Origin: Mycolicibacterium flavescens
GTDB taxonomy: Bacteria > Actinomycetota > Actinomycetes > Mycobacteriales > Mycobacteriaceae
DNA length: 64,000 nt
NCBI GenBank assembly: GCA_900637135.1
Contig: LR134353.1
Location: forward strand, 496,001-560,000
Reading direction: 5' to 3'
The first letter of the stretch is position 1. Each line of letters begins with the position of its first letter. Made by a program: the position numbers and the translations under genes. Below the pieces are notes generated by a model. It saw only the letters and a list, made by a program, of their open reading frames with translations. It ran no database searches and was not told where the DNA came from. Shown in pieces: positions 8,701-16,710 of this stretch.

Positions 8701-9111
8701 ATGAACCTGTCCGCAACGACCGTTCGACGCGGCCTGTACGGAATGTTCGCCGGCGGCCTGCTTGCTTTCGGTTCCGCCGCGATCGTGGCACCGGTTGCCA
8801 ATGCGCAGCCGGCTCCGGCGCCGACGCAGGACAACACCTGCAGTGTGAGCGCGATTGCCAACACCTCGAGCACGGTGTCGGCATCGACGAGCACCTACCT
8901 CGCCTCGAACCCCGAGGCCAACGAGGCGTTGACGGAGATCGCCGCGAAGCCGCAGGATCAGGCCACGCAGGACTTCCGCGCCTACTTCGCGCAGAACCCG
9001 CAGGTCGAGTCCGAGCTGAAGGCCATCAACCAGCCGGTCGCGCAGATCTCGAGTCAGTGCGGTGTGGAAGTGACACCGACGCCGATCTCGGACGCGTTGA
9101 CTGACGCGTAA
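8701..9111 (+). CDS. Hemophore-related secreted protein (mycobacterial haem-binding family)
   Basis: The protein has 136 residues with an N-terminal Sec signal (MNLSATTVRRGLYG, a hydrophobic core, then VANAQP cleavage near residue 38). The mature part is a small helical protein with two cysteines (NTCSV and SQCGV) positioned for a disulphide and an internal DFRAYFAQNP segment. This matches the hemophore-related/Rv0203-like family that carries haem across the mycobacterial envelope. The ATG is preceded by AAAGGAG at ideal spacing. No MmpL transporter gene is adjacent. Assignment is by overall pattern; haem ligands cannot be fixed by eye. Confidence 0.72.
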   Translation: MNLSATTVRRGLYGMFAGGLLAFGSAAIVAPVANAQPAPAPTQDNTCSVSAIANTSSTVSASTSTYLASNPEANEALTEIAAKPQDQATQDFRAYFAQNPQVESELKAINQPVAQISSQCGVEVTPTPISDALTDA

Positions 9112-9122
9112 CCCGTAACGAC

Positions 9123-9156
9123 CTTGTGGCGCCGGCCTAGGAGCCGGCGCCACAAG
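9123..9156. terminator. Bidirectional hairpin terminator
   Basis: Perfect 14-bp arms CTTGTGGCGCCGGC (9123-9136) and GCCGGCGCCACAAG (9143-9156) flank a six-base loop. It lies between the convergent hemophore-like and secreted-protein genes, so it can end both transcripts. Confidence 0.8.
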
Positions 9157-9169
9157 TGTCTCCGGGCCG

Positions 9170-9580
9170 CTACGGATTGAAGAGGACCGGCCCGCCGGGG
9201 CCGATCGGCACCACCTCGAACGTGCCGTCGCCCGTGCGCTCCGGGTTCTGGCCCGGACCGGCCGTTCCCGCCCTGGGCGCCTGGACGACTTCACCAGGGC
9301 TCTTCGGCGCGGTCTGTGCGGTCGCGGGGGGCGCCTCGCACTTCTGGGCGCCCTCGTTCCATTCGCCGCCTGACTCCTCGCAACACCCTGCGGTTTCCGT
9401 AACCCACGCGTCGTAGCTGATGTCTCCGAGCTCGTAACGCGCGTCGTAAATTGCCGTGCATGAGTCGTATTCCGCGACATCCCAAACTTTTTCGGCCTGG
9501 GACACCGCGGGAGGCACGAGCACACCGATCGCCACGGCGATCACAGTGGGGCCGAACACCCACAACGAATACTTCTTCAT
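9170..9580 (-). CDS. Secreted protein of unknown function
   Basis: The 136-residue protein has a clear Sec signal peptide (MKKYSLWVFG then a hydrophobic core, cleavage after VSQA near residue 29). The mature part is acidic with four cysteines (DSCTAI, GCCEESGGEW, KCEAPP), suggesting two disulphides, then a Pro/Gly-rich tail ending in VLFNP. AAGGAG lies at good distance upstream of the ATG. I do not recognise a family. It shares the terminator at 9123-9156 with the facing gene. Confidence 0.7.
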   Translation of the reverse strand: MKKYSLWVFGPTVIAVAIGVLVPPAVSQAEKVWDVAEYDSCTAIYDARYELGDISYDAWVTETAGCCEESGGEWNEGAQKCEAPPATAQTAPKSPGEVVQAPRAGTAGPGQNPERTGDGTFEVVPIGPGGPVLFNP

Positions 9581-9704
9581 CTTGGTTCTCCTTCAGTCGA
9601 TCACTTGCTCATCGGCTGATTCCCCCGCGAATGCAGTGATGAGATGACAGAGCCACCGTCGCGAACCGGTGTTGCAGTTGCGTTGCAGCGCGGTTGTGGG
9701 CGGT

Positions 9705-10594
9705 TCAGGCTGGGTCGTGAGCTGCGAGAATCTGCTCTTCGGTTCTGTTCGCCGCGGCCATCGCCTCTGCCAACAGGGTTCTGGCCTGACGCAGAGCGCG
9801 CGGACGTCCTTGCGGCGCCAGCCGTTCCACCCACTGCGCAGCCTGCTGACAGGCGAGATCTGGTTGAACGACCAACAACGCTCGGATGAGGGTTTCGTCG
9901 CGAATTTGGGCGGTGGCCTCACCCAGCCCCCGTCGGGCAGAGCGCCGCCGTGGTCGGCTCGCCCTGGTGGGTCGACGATCGGCAGCCCGAGCCGCGCGAG
10001 TTCGTTGTGGACATGCGCGCGCAACCGTGGCAGCCCCAGCGTCGTTGCGACGCTTACTCCCTCATTCAAGCGCACCGCTGCGGTTTCGAGGTCGCCGCGC
10101 GCCGCCCTGACTCGCGCGCTCACGACATGCCGCAGAATCAGGAACTCGACTGTGCCGCCTGATGACCCGAACTCGTAGCATTCGTCCAGCAGCGGGCCGG
10201 CCTCGTCGATATCGCCGCGTTCGAACAACAATTCACCGAGAAGTCCGCCGGCGAGTAGCGCCGCATCCGAATGCCTGATCCCCCCGTAGCTTTCGGCCAG
10301 CTGCAGCGCCTCGCGAAAACAGCGCTCAGCGCCGTCGTCGAGCTGTTCGCGCGCGGCCATACCCGCCAGGCAAGGCCCGTAGATCCTGCTGAACGGATTG
10401 TCGTCGTTCTGGTAGGGCGCGGCCCACTGCTGCCACCCGCGGGCAGCGTCGAAATCGAACCGCCAGAGCACGACGAACGCGGCGACGTTCGCCGCAACGC
10501 TGACAAGAAACGGCGGTGTCGTCTCAGGACTTGAAAGGCACTCGGCGACCAGTTCTTCTACGCCGGCGGTGCGATCGGCCCAACTATCGAGCAT
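9705..10594 (-). pseudogene. Remnant of MalT/LuxR-type regulator (TPR region), truncated and frameshifted
   Basis: The N-terminal portion (from ATG 10594, about 215 codons) is typical of the TPR-like helical-repeat region of large mycobacterial MalT/LuxR or PknK-type regulators: CFREALQLAESYGGIRHSD, LLGELLFERGDIDEAGPLL, SARVRAARGDLETAAVRL, RLRAHVHNELARLGLP. After that the frame turns into Arg/Pro/Trp-rich nonsense. Another minus-strand frame from about 9950 down to a TGA at 9705-9707 reads as a plausible helical C-terminus (GLGEATAQIRDETLIRALL, AQWVERLAPQGRPRALRQ). A frameshift near 9950-9970 therefore seems likely. Upstream, an in-frame TGA occurs 12 codons before the ATG and no ATPase or kinase domain is present, so the 5' end is missing. 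The sequence shows no HTH. Confidence 0.65.
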
Positions 10595-10780
10595 CGCGCG
10601 CAGCCGCCGAGATCGAACGGTTGGCCGTCAACCGGACTGACAGTGAGCGGGGCTAGAACCCCGAACACCGGCGTCGCCGTCACAGCGAGGCTTCACCGAG
10701 TTTCACCAGGTCAGCGTAACCCGGTCGGCGCGTCCTGGGTCCCAGTTAGGAGGTGTGCCTCAACGACTCCGAAGGTGCAA

Positions 10781-10810
10781 CAGCCGCCCTGCCGTTGGGC
10801 AGGGCGGCTG
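10781..10810 (-). terminator. Hairpin terminator of the proline-rich secreted gene
   Basis: Perfect 13-bp arms CAGCCGCCCTGCC (10781-10793) and GGCAGGGCGGCTG (10798-10810) with a GTTG loop sit 20 bases beyond the stop of the minus-strand gene at 10831-11253. There is no U-tract. Confidence 0.75.
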
Positions 10811-10830
10811 CTGTGTGGAGGCCTGTCACC

Positions 10831-11253
10831 TCATCGGTAAGCGATGAACACGCCGTTCTCCAGGAACACTCCAAATGCATTGGCCTCGGCGTTCCACTCG
10901 ACCTTCAGCGGCTCAAGGTCCGGGAAGTCCGGCCTCAGTTCGACCGGCGGCAGCCAGACGTCGGGGATGTTGAGACGTGCCGGGTCATCCCAGTGTCCCG
11001 GCGGAACGCCATAGAACGGGTTCGGAAGCACGCCAATCGTCGGGTCCTTCTTCACCTGTCCAGGCGGGCCGAACGGGTTGTGTCCGGGCGGGTCGCCCGG
11101 CGCCCAATTCGAGATGACCGGCCCGGGCGGATTCGGCGGACCAGGGTATTTCGGTCCCGGGTCTGCCTGCGCGAGGCCGCTACCCAGTGCGAATGCCGAT
11201 AAGCCCAGCGCACCCGCCATTGCTGTTGTGGCCGCAAACTTCTTGATCTCCAC
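10831..11253 (-). CDS. Proline-rich secreted protein of unknown function
   Basis: The 140-residue protein starts at GTG 11253 behind AAGGAG. It has a Sec signal peptide (MEIKKFAATTAMAGAL with cleavage after GLAQA near residue 30) and a mature part rich in Pro and Gly (PGPPNPPGPV, GDPPGHNPFGPPG) that ends in an ordered-looking segment, LKVEWNAEANAFGVFLENG. There are no cysteines. Similar short proline-rich exported proteins are common in mycobacteria, but I cannot name the family. Confidence 0.7.
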   Translation of the reverse strand: MEIKKFAATTAMAGALGLSAFALGSGLAQADPGPKYPGPPNPPGPVISNWAPGDPPGHNPFGPPGQVKKDPTIGVLPNPFYGVPPGHWDDPARLNIPDVWLPPVELRPDFPDLEPLKVEWNAEANAFGVFLENGVFIAYR

Positions 11254-11427
11254 CGTTGAACTCCTTGTTCGGTGATGGCCCCGATGGTCACGGGGCTACA
11301 TCGACTTGTTGTTCGTTACCGCCCCGACCGGTGCGACCGGTGCGGCTTGAAGACCCCCTGACGCGATTCCGGTTACCCCTGAACCGCTCGTGCAAAACGC
11401 ACCGGACAGGATTTTAGGTTTGCTGAG

Positions 11428-12351
11428 CTAAGTGATGTCGCGGCGCTTGACCCCGCCCAACTGTTCGGTCACCGCATCGGCCGTCGCGACCAATGCTCGC
11501 GCCCGCTCGGTGATCTCGTTGTCGGTCAATGCCTTTCCGATGTGCATCGAGGCGACCATGATCTGTCGCTGGTAGTGGTCGTACACCGGCGCCGAGATCA
11601 CGCTGATGTCATGGCGTTTGCGGCCGGTGCCGTTCTCATCGCGCAGATACACCCGTTCGCCGATATCGGAGACCAGTTCACCGAGCAGGGCGCGCAACTC
11701 GTCAGGCAACTGCGCCGACATCCCCGCCATCAACGAATACAACCGCCGCCCACCGGGCGTCAGCCGCTCGACCAGGTAACCGTCCGCGCGGCATTCGGCG
11801 ATCACCCGGTGCAACCGTTCGGTGTCCGTGCGCAGAGGCGTGCGCGTCAACACCGTCGGCTCCTTGGCCAACCAGTCGCGTTGCGCCTCCTCGTCCCAGA
11901 GCACGAACATCAAGCCGACCGGCGGTGCGAACGGATAGCTCTGCCCGACCTCGACGCCGGCACTGACGCCCGACGGGGATACGAGGTCGAGCACCGTGAT
12001 GCGGTCGTCGACCACCGCCGACAGGGCCGCCGTGACGCCGAAGCGGGACGACAGCCGGCGCAGTTCCTCGCGGGCGGCGGGGCTCACCCGCAACGCCTCT
12101 TGGGCCCGGTGCCCGAGCGTGATCAGCGACGGGCCCAGCCGGTACGTCTTGTCGCTCGGATCGCGCACGAGGTACCCCGCATCGGCGAGCGTACTGACCA
12201 GCCCTAGGCAGGTCGGCTTGCTCAAGCCGGTGCGCCGAGCCAACTCTGAGACGCCGAACCGCTGGTCGGGGTGGCCGGCCAGGAAGTCGAGCACGCGCAC
12301 CACGCGCTCGGTCGGCGGCGACGCACGACCGGAGGTTTCGGCTGAGCTCAC
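11428..12351 (-). CDS. IclR family transcriptional regulator
   Basis: The 307-residue protein has an N-terminal winged HTH (ERVVRVLDFLAGHP, then FGVSELARRTGLSKPTCLGL at 33-52) and an IclR effector domain from about residue 85 to near the C-terminus. It starts at GTG 12351 and is divergent from the KstR-boxed DUF1214/SDR/sulfotransferase operon 85 bases away. It may therefore sense a catabolite and co-regulate that operon. An imperfect palindrome TCCA-N4-TGGA (12373-12384) lies just upstream of its start and could be its operator. Confidence 0.88.
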   Translation of the reverse strand: MSSAETSGRASPPTERVVRVLDFLAGHPDQRFGVSELARRTGLSKPTCLGLVSTLADAGYLVRDPSDKTYRLGPSLITLGHRAQEALRVSPAAREELRRLSSRFGVTAALSAVVDDRITVLDLVSPSGVSAGVEVGQSYPFAPPVGLMFVLWDEEAQRDWLAKEPTVLTRTPLRTDTERLHRVIAECRADGYLVERLTPGGRRLYSLMAGMSAQLPDELRALLGELVSDIGERVYLRDENGTGRKRHDISVISAPVYDHYQRQIMVASMHIGKALTDNEITERARALVATADAVTEQLGGVKRRDIT

Positions 12352-12412
12352 GCGCCCAAGGCTACTTTCTGTTCCATATTTGGACCATAGCGGTCGGTAT
12401 ATTGACTAGTGC

Positions 12413-12426
12413 TAGAACGCGTTCTA
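12413..12426. promoter_or_regulatory. KstR operator upstream of the DUF1214 operon
   Basis: TAGAACGCGTTCTA is a perfect palindrome matching TnnAACnnGTTnnA. It ends ten bases before the GTG of the Rv3531c-like gene, so transcription probably starts at or next to the start codon. Confidence 0.88.
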
Positions 12427-12436
12427 GTTTCGCAGT

Positions 12437-13564
12437 GTGTACTCCCAACCGCTTATCGACGCGATCGCCGAAGCCGAGCACCTTGTGTCCACCGCGCCGT
12501 TCATCGAATCGGAAGCCGACCTGCTCGAGGGTCTGCAGTACCTCGCCGGATGCGTCGCAGCCTGCACCCACCTGGCGTTCGACTACGACCGCGACCATCC
12601 GTTCATGCAGTCCGGGACGGGGCCGTTCACGAAGATGGGTCTCGACAACCCGGACGCCCTCTACTTCGGCACCCGCGTGCAGGCCGGCCACGAGTACGTC
12701 GTCACCGGTAGGCGGGGCACCACGACCGACCTCGCCTTCCAGATGCTCGGCGGGGAGTACACCGACGACAACGTCCCTGACAGCCAAGCCGCGTTCGACG
12801 ACCGCGAACTCGACATCGCCGAGGACGGCACCTACGAATGGCGGTTCACCCCGAGAAGCCCGTCGCAGTTGGTGGTCCGCGAGGTCTACAACGACTGGTC
12901 GGCGCAGCGCGGTTACATCAGCATCGCGCGGACCGACACCGCAGGCACGGCCCCGCCGCCGCTGAGCAAGGCGACTATCGATAAGCGCTATGCCGTTGCC
13001 GGCAAGCAACTGGTCCAGCGGGTCAAGACGTGGCTGCAATTCCCGCAGTGGTTTTACAACACGTTGCCGGTGAACACGATGGTGGCGCCGCGGCTCACCC
13101 CGGGCGGCCTGGCCACGCAGTACTCGTCGGTCGGCCACTTCGACCTGGCACCGGACCAGGCCATGATCATCACGCTGCCGGTGAGCGAAGCTCCGTATCT
13201 CGGATTCCAGCTCGGCAGCCTCTGGTACATCTCGCTGGACTACATCAACCACCAGACATCGCTGAACGGCACTCAGGCACAAGCCGATCCGGACGATAGG
13301 ATTCGCATCGTCGTCTCCGACGCCAACCCCGGCGTCACCAACTGGTGCGAGACGCTCGGTCACCGAAAAGGATATCTGCAGTTCCGGTGGCAGCGCCTGT
13401 CCCGCGCACTGACCGAGGCGGACGGTCCGACGGTCGAGGTCCTCGACGTGGACAGGGTCGCCGACGCGCTGCCCTACTACGACAGCAATAAGATCTCCGA
13501 CGACGACTGGCGTGCCAGGATCGCGTTGCGACAACAGCAGATTCAGAACAGGATGGTGGGCTGA
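12437..13564 (+). CDS. DUF1214-type protein of the cholesterol regulon (Rv3531c-like)
   Basis: This 375-residue protein matches M. tuberculosis Rv3531c in length and neighbours. Its C-terminal half has the DUF1214 pattern (SLDYINHQTSLNGTQA, IRIVVSDANPGVTNW, GHRKGYLQFRW). The N-terminal half contains an acidic beta-rich region. No signal peptide, membrane segment or cofactor motif is visible, and its biochemical role in sterol catabolism is not known to me. It opens a three-gene operon under a KstR box, with the SDR starting two bases after its TGA. Confidence 0.8.
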   Translation: MYSQPLIDAIAEAEHLVSTAPFIESEADLLEGLQYLAGCVAACTHLAFDYDRDHPFMQSGTGPFTKMGLDNPDALYFGTRVQAGHEYVVTGRRGTTTDLAFQMLGGEYTDDNVPDSQAAFDDRELDIAEDGTYEWRFTPRSPSQLVVREVYNDWSAQRGYISIARTDTAGTAPPPLSKATIDKRYAVAGKQLVQRVKTWLQFPQWFYNTLPVNTMVAPRLTPGGLATQYSSVGHFDLAPDQAMIITLPVSEAPYLGFQLGSLWYISLDYINHQTSLNGTQAQADPDDRIRIVVSDANPGVTNWCETLGHRKGYLQFRWQRLSRALTEADGPTVEVLDVDRVADALPYYDSNKISDDDWRARIALRQQQIQNRMVG

Positions 13565-13566
13565 CC

Positions 13567-14349
13567 ATGGCCGGGATGCTCGATGGAAAAGTCGTCGTCA
13601 TCAGCGGCGTCGGACCCGCGCTGGGCACGACGCTCGCGCGCCGGTGCGCCCAGGAGGGCGCCGACCTCGTGCTGGCCGCCCGCACGGTCGAACGGCTGGA
13701 GGACGTCGCCAAACAGGTGACCGACCTGGGCAGGCGGGCGCTGTCGGTGGGCACCGACATCACCGACGACGCGCAGGTGAACAATCTCGTCGACGAGACG
13801 ATGAAGGCGTACGGCAAGGTCGACGTGCTCATCAACAACGCGTTTCGGGTGCCGTCGATGAAACCGTTGGCCAACACCACTTTCGAGCACATGCGTGATG
13901 CGATCGAGTTGACCGTCTTCGGTGCTCTGCGGCTGATTCAGGGGTTCACCCCTGCGCTGGCGGCATCCAACGGATCCGTCGTCAACGTGAACTCCATGGT
14001 GGTTCGTCACTCGCAGGCCAAGTACGGCGCCTACAAGATGGCCAAGTCGGCGCTGCTGGCGATGTCGCAGTCGTTGGCCACTGAACTCGGCGAGCAGGGT
14101 ATCCGCGTGAATTCCATTCTGCCGGGCTATATCTGGGGCGGGACGTTGGAGAGCTACTTCAACCATCAGGCCGGCAAGTACGGCACCACCGTCGACGAGA
14201 TCTACAAGGCGACCGCGGCCGCATCCGATCTCAAACGGCTGCCCACCGAGGACGAGGTGGCCTCGGCGATCCTGTTCATGGCCAGCGACCTGTCGAGCGG
14301 AATCACCGGCCAGGCACTGGATGTCAACTGTGGGGAGTACAAGGCGTGA
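13567..14349 (+). CDS. Short-chain dehydrogenase/reductase (Rv3530c-like)
   Basis: The 260-residue SDR has a nucleotide-binding segment VVISGVGPALGTTLARR near 11-27, in which the classical TGxxxGxG is altered to SGVGPALG. It also has NNAF instead of NNAG, and the catalytic YxxxK as YKMAK preceded by VNVNSMV. It matches Rv3530c of M. tuberculosis by length and context. As the middle gene of the KstR-boxed operon it probably oxidises a sterol-derived hydroxyl or hydroxyacyl-CoA; the substrate is unknown. The downstream sulfotransferase GTG overlaps its TGA by four bases. Confidence 0.85.
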   Translation: MAGMLDGKVVVISGVGPALGTTLARRCAQEGADLVLAARTVERLEDVAKQVTDLGRRALSVGTDITDDAQVNNLVDETMKAYGKVDVLINNAFRVPSMKPLANTTFEHMRDAIELTVFGALRLIQGFTPALAASNGSVVNVNSMVVRHSQAKYGAYKMAKSALLAMSQSLATELGEQGIRVNSILPGYIWGGTLESYFNHQAGKYGTTVDEIYKATAAASDLKRLPTEDEVASAILFMASDLSSGITGQALDVNCGEYKA

Positions 14350-15491
14350 GCCCACGCACGGACGTCGGTACGGTCGCCGACCTGCACGCTTCGGCGACCA
14401 AGGCCTGCGGCCTCGACGATTTCGGCAGCGACGACGACAACTACCGCGAAGCACTCGGGGTGTTGCTCGAGTCCTACCGTCGCGACGCGGATCTCACCGA
14501 GTTCGGCAGCAAGATGCAACGCTTCTTCGTGCGCAACGCGCTGGTCGCCCGGCTCGTATCCGAAGCGGCGTGGAAGCAGCACCCGCAGCACGCCGACGTC
14601 GCGATCGAGAAGCCGATCTTCGTGACGGGTCTGCCCCGCACCGGCACCACAGCCATTCACCGACTCTTGGCCGCCGACCCCCGCCACCAGGGTCTGGAAC
14701 TGTGGCTGGCGGAATATCCCCAGCCTCGGCCGCCGCGCGAAACGTGGCCCGACAACCCGGTTTTCGCCCAACTCGACGCCCAGTTCAGCAAGGCCCACGC
14801 GGAGAACCCGGACTACACCGGCCTGCATTACATGACCGCCGACGAGGTCGAGGAATGCTGGCAGTTGCTCCGCCAGTCGCTGCATTCGGTGTCCTACGAG
14901 ACGCTGGCCCACATCCCGACATACTCACAGTGGCTGGCCAAACAGGACTGGGCGAAGCCCTATCAGCGGCACCGCAAGAACCTTCAGTTGATCGGTCTGA
15001 ACGAACCCGAGAAGCGGTGGGTCCTGAAGAACCCGAGCCACCTGTTCGCGCTCGACGCGCTGTTCAAGACGTATCCGGACGCGCTGGTCATCCAGTGTCA
15101 CCGGCCGCCGGAGACGATCATGGCCTCGATGTGCTCGCTGGCCCAACACACCACCGAGGGCTGGTCCACCACGTTCGTCGGGGAGACGATCGGACGCGAT
15201 TCGCTGGAGACCTGGTCGCGGGGCCTGGAATTGTTCAACGCCGAACGGGCCAAACACGATCCGGCCCAGTTCTACGATCTCGACTACTTCGAGCTGATCA
15301 AGGATCCCGTCGGCGCTGTGGCCGACATCTACCGTGCGTTCGGAATCGAGTTCACCGACGCCGCGCGTGACGCGGCGACCGCGACTCACGAAGAGAGCAA
15401 GAAGGGCCCACGGGCGCCCAAGCACACCTACTCGCTGGCCGATTACGGCTTGACCGACGACGAGGTCAAGGAGCGCTTCAAGGGGCTGTGA
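14346..15491 (+). CDS. Sulfotransferase family protein (Rv3529c-like)
   Basis: The 381-residue protein has a PAPS-binding P-loop-like motif FVTGLPRTGTTAIHRLLA near 95-112, then KRWVLKNPSHLFALDALF and a 3'-phosphate-binding type segment VIQCHRPPETIMASMCSL. It corresponds to Rv3529c of M. tuberculosis by length and position. Sulfotransferases of this group transfer sulfate from PAPS to hydroxyl or carbohydrate acceptors. Its location as last gene of a KstR operon suggests a sterol-linked acceptor, but that is inference. Confidence 0.85.
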   Translation: MSPRTDVGTVADLHASATKACGLDDFGSDDDNYREALGVLLESYRRDADLTEFGSKMQRFFVRNALVARLVSEAAWKQHPQHADVAIEKPIFVTGLPRTGTTAIHRLLAADPRHQGLELWLAEYPQPRPPRETWPDNPVFAQLDAQFSKAHAENPDYTGLHYMTADEVEECWQLLRQSLHSVSYETLAHIPTYSQWLAKQDWAKPYQRHRKNLQLIGLNEPEKRWVLKNPSHLFALDALFKTYPDALVIQCHRPPETIMASMCSLAQHTTEGWSTTFVGETIGRDSLETWSRGLELFNAERAKHDPAQFYDLDYFELIKDPVGAVADIYRAFGIEFTDAARDAATATHEESKKGPRAPKHTYSLADYGLTDDEVKERFKGL

Positions 15492-15504
15492 CTTCGCGCC
15501 CGGC

Positions 15505-16149
15505 TCAAGCGGCGGTGTTGGCCAACTTCTCGATCCGCTCGAGCGCGGCCTCGGCCAGGGAACGCACGTCGTAGCCGTTGGCGGGCCCGCAAGTCGAGAT
15601 CTCGATCGCGGCGTTGTACGCGGCGACTAGTGCGCTGTCGCAAGCCCAGTCGTCACCCTTGAACGACCACAGCAGAATCTCAGGTGAACCGGAATCGACT
15701 GGCGGCAGAAGCTCGAAGAGATACTCGCGTTCGGCCATGCTGGTCACTCGGAAGGTCATGCCCTGACAGGAGTCGATCGTGCGGTTCGCCTGCGCGAGCG
15801 CGCCTTTGGCGTCGAAATCGGCGCGGTAGACGCCGACCATCTCCTCGACGTACACGTCCAGACCGCCGTGGATCGTCATCCAGTGCCCGCCGTCGTACGC
15901 CGCAGGATCGTGATCGACGATGAACGGCGGATCCACCTCACGCGCCACGCCCGCGCAGCCATCGGGGTCGACGGATACGAACAGGTTGCCGTCGCCCTTG
16001 GTGACGTCGGGGCTCAGCAGGTCGCCGACCTGTCCGGCGGTGATAGGGGCGACCGGCGGTTCGGCTGTCGGCTGCGGGCTGTCAACCACCCGCGTGCAGC
16101 CCGCAGCGGTCAATGCGAACAGACAGAATGTGACCGCAACGCAGCGCAT
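15505..16149 (-). CDS. Lipoprotein with PknH-like extracellular sensor domain
   Basis: The 214-residue protein begins with a lipoprotein signal (MRCVAVTFCLFALTAAGC, lipobox TAAGC, lipidated Cys near 18). The mature domain contains spaced cysteines (DGCAGV, DSCQGM, WACDSA, STCGPA) and the pattern seen in the PknH C-terminal sensor family, which is widespread among mycobacterial lipoproteins. Four cysteines could form two disulphides. It converges with the sulfotransferase gene 13 bases away and shows no KstR box. The ligand is unknown. Confidence 0.75.
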   Translation of the reverse strand: MRCVAVTFCLFALTAAGCTRVVDSPQPTAEPPVAPITAGQVGDLLSPDVTKGDGNLFVSVDPDGCAGVAREVDPPFIVDHDPAAYDGGHWMTIHGGLDVYVEEMVGVYRADFDAKGALAQANRTIDSCQGMTFRVTSMAEREYLFELLPPVDSGSPEILLWSFKGDDWACDSALVAAYNAAIEISTCGPANGYDVRSLAEAALERIEKLANTAA

Positions 16150-16185
16150 ATCAGAGCACTTTACGACTGCTCGTGTTGAGGAAAG

Positions 16186-16710
16186 CTAGCCGTCGCCGGG
16201 GGAGGGGGCCGACGAAATCTCCTCCAGGCACCCTTCGGCCACAGCGTGTTTGATGCTGTCGGCCAGCCGGGGACAGGTTTTCTCGCGGGCTGGCTCGCCA
16301 CCGGACTCGCGGATTTCGGTGAAGTACGCACAGCGTTGCGAGGCCCCGGTGTTCCACTGCACTGACGTGTGAGCCGGCCCCAACTTCTTGACGTCCACCG
16401 AGACGTGGCAGAAGCGGCAGTCGACGGACACCAGGCCCGACCTCAGATACCGTTCTCGGTCCCGCTGGGTGGCCTCCCGCAGTGCCGCCGCACGCTCGGC
16501 GCCGAAAGACGGTGCCTTCGAAGTGATTGCGGGCGCCGAACCGCCGTGACCGTGGCCGTGGTCGTCGTCGTCATGCGCACCGTGCAGCAGCAGCATCGCC
16601 CGGGCCAGCCGGTCGACAATCTGGCCGGAGTCGGCGGGGCCGACAATCTGGCCGGAGTCGGCGGGGCCGACAATCTGGCCGGAGTCGGGGGCTTCGTCGC
16701 GCGGGCTCAT
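16186..16710 (-). CDS. Small Cys/His-rich protein overlapping kshA (Rv3527-like)
   Basis: The ATG (16708-16710) overlaps the kshA TGA by four bases, giving 174 residues translated in tandem with KshA. The N-terminus has three copies of a nine-residue repeat (DSGQIVGPA) from a DNA minisatellite. Next comes a His/Asp run (HDDDDHGHGHGG near 47-58), then a domain with SVDCRFCHVSVD, QRCAYF, KTCPRL and EGCLEE. Five or more cysteines with CxxC spacing plus histidines suggest a metal or iron-sulfur site, but no recognised family fits. Position matches Rv3527 of M. tuberculosis. A role in KshA maturation or electron transfer is conjecture. Confidence 0.7.
   Translation of the reverse strand: MSPRDEAPDSGQIVGPADSGQIVGPADSGQIVDRLARAMLLLHGAHDDDDHGHGHGGSAPAITSKAPSFGAERAAALREATQRDRERYLRSGLVSVDCRFCHVSVDVKKLGPAHTSVQWNTGASQRCAYFTEIRESGGEPAREKTCPRLADSIKHAVAEGCLEEISSAPSPGDG
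16615..16688. repeat. 27-bp in-frame minisatellite (2.7 copies)
   Basis: Units at 16615-16641 and 16642-16668 are identical; a third at 16669-16688 matches for 20 bases. Each unit is nine codons in the minus-strand gene, so copy changes preserve the frame and would lengthen or shorten its N-terminal DSGQIVGPA array. Confidence 0.95.

Noticed and set aside
11321..11352. Short direct repeat GACCGGTGC near 11325-11345
   Set aside because: Two short copies only, with no further structure; likely chance in GC-rich intergenic DNA.
16615..16688. Possible CRISPR-like direct repeats
   Set aside because: Repeats are contiguous with no spacers and are in frame within a gene, so this is a coding minisatellite.
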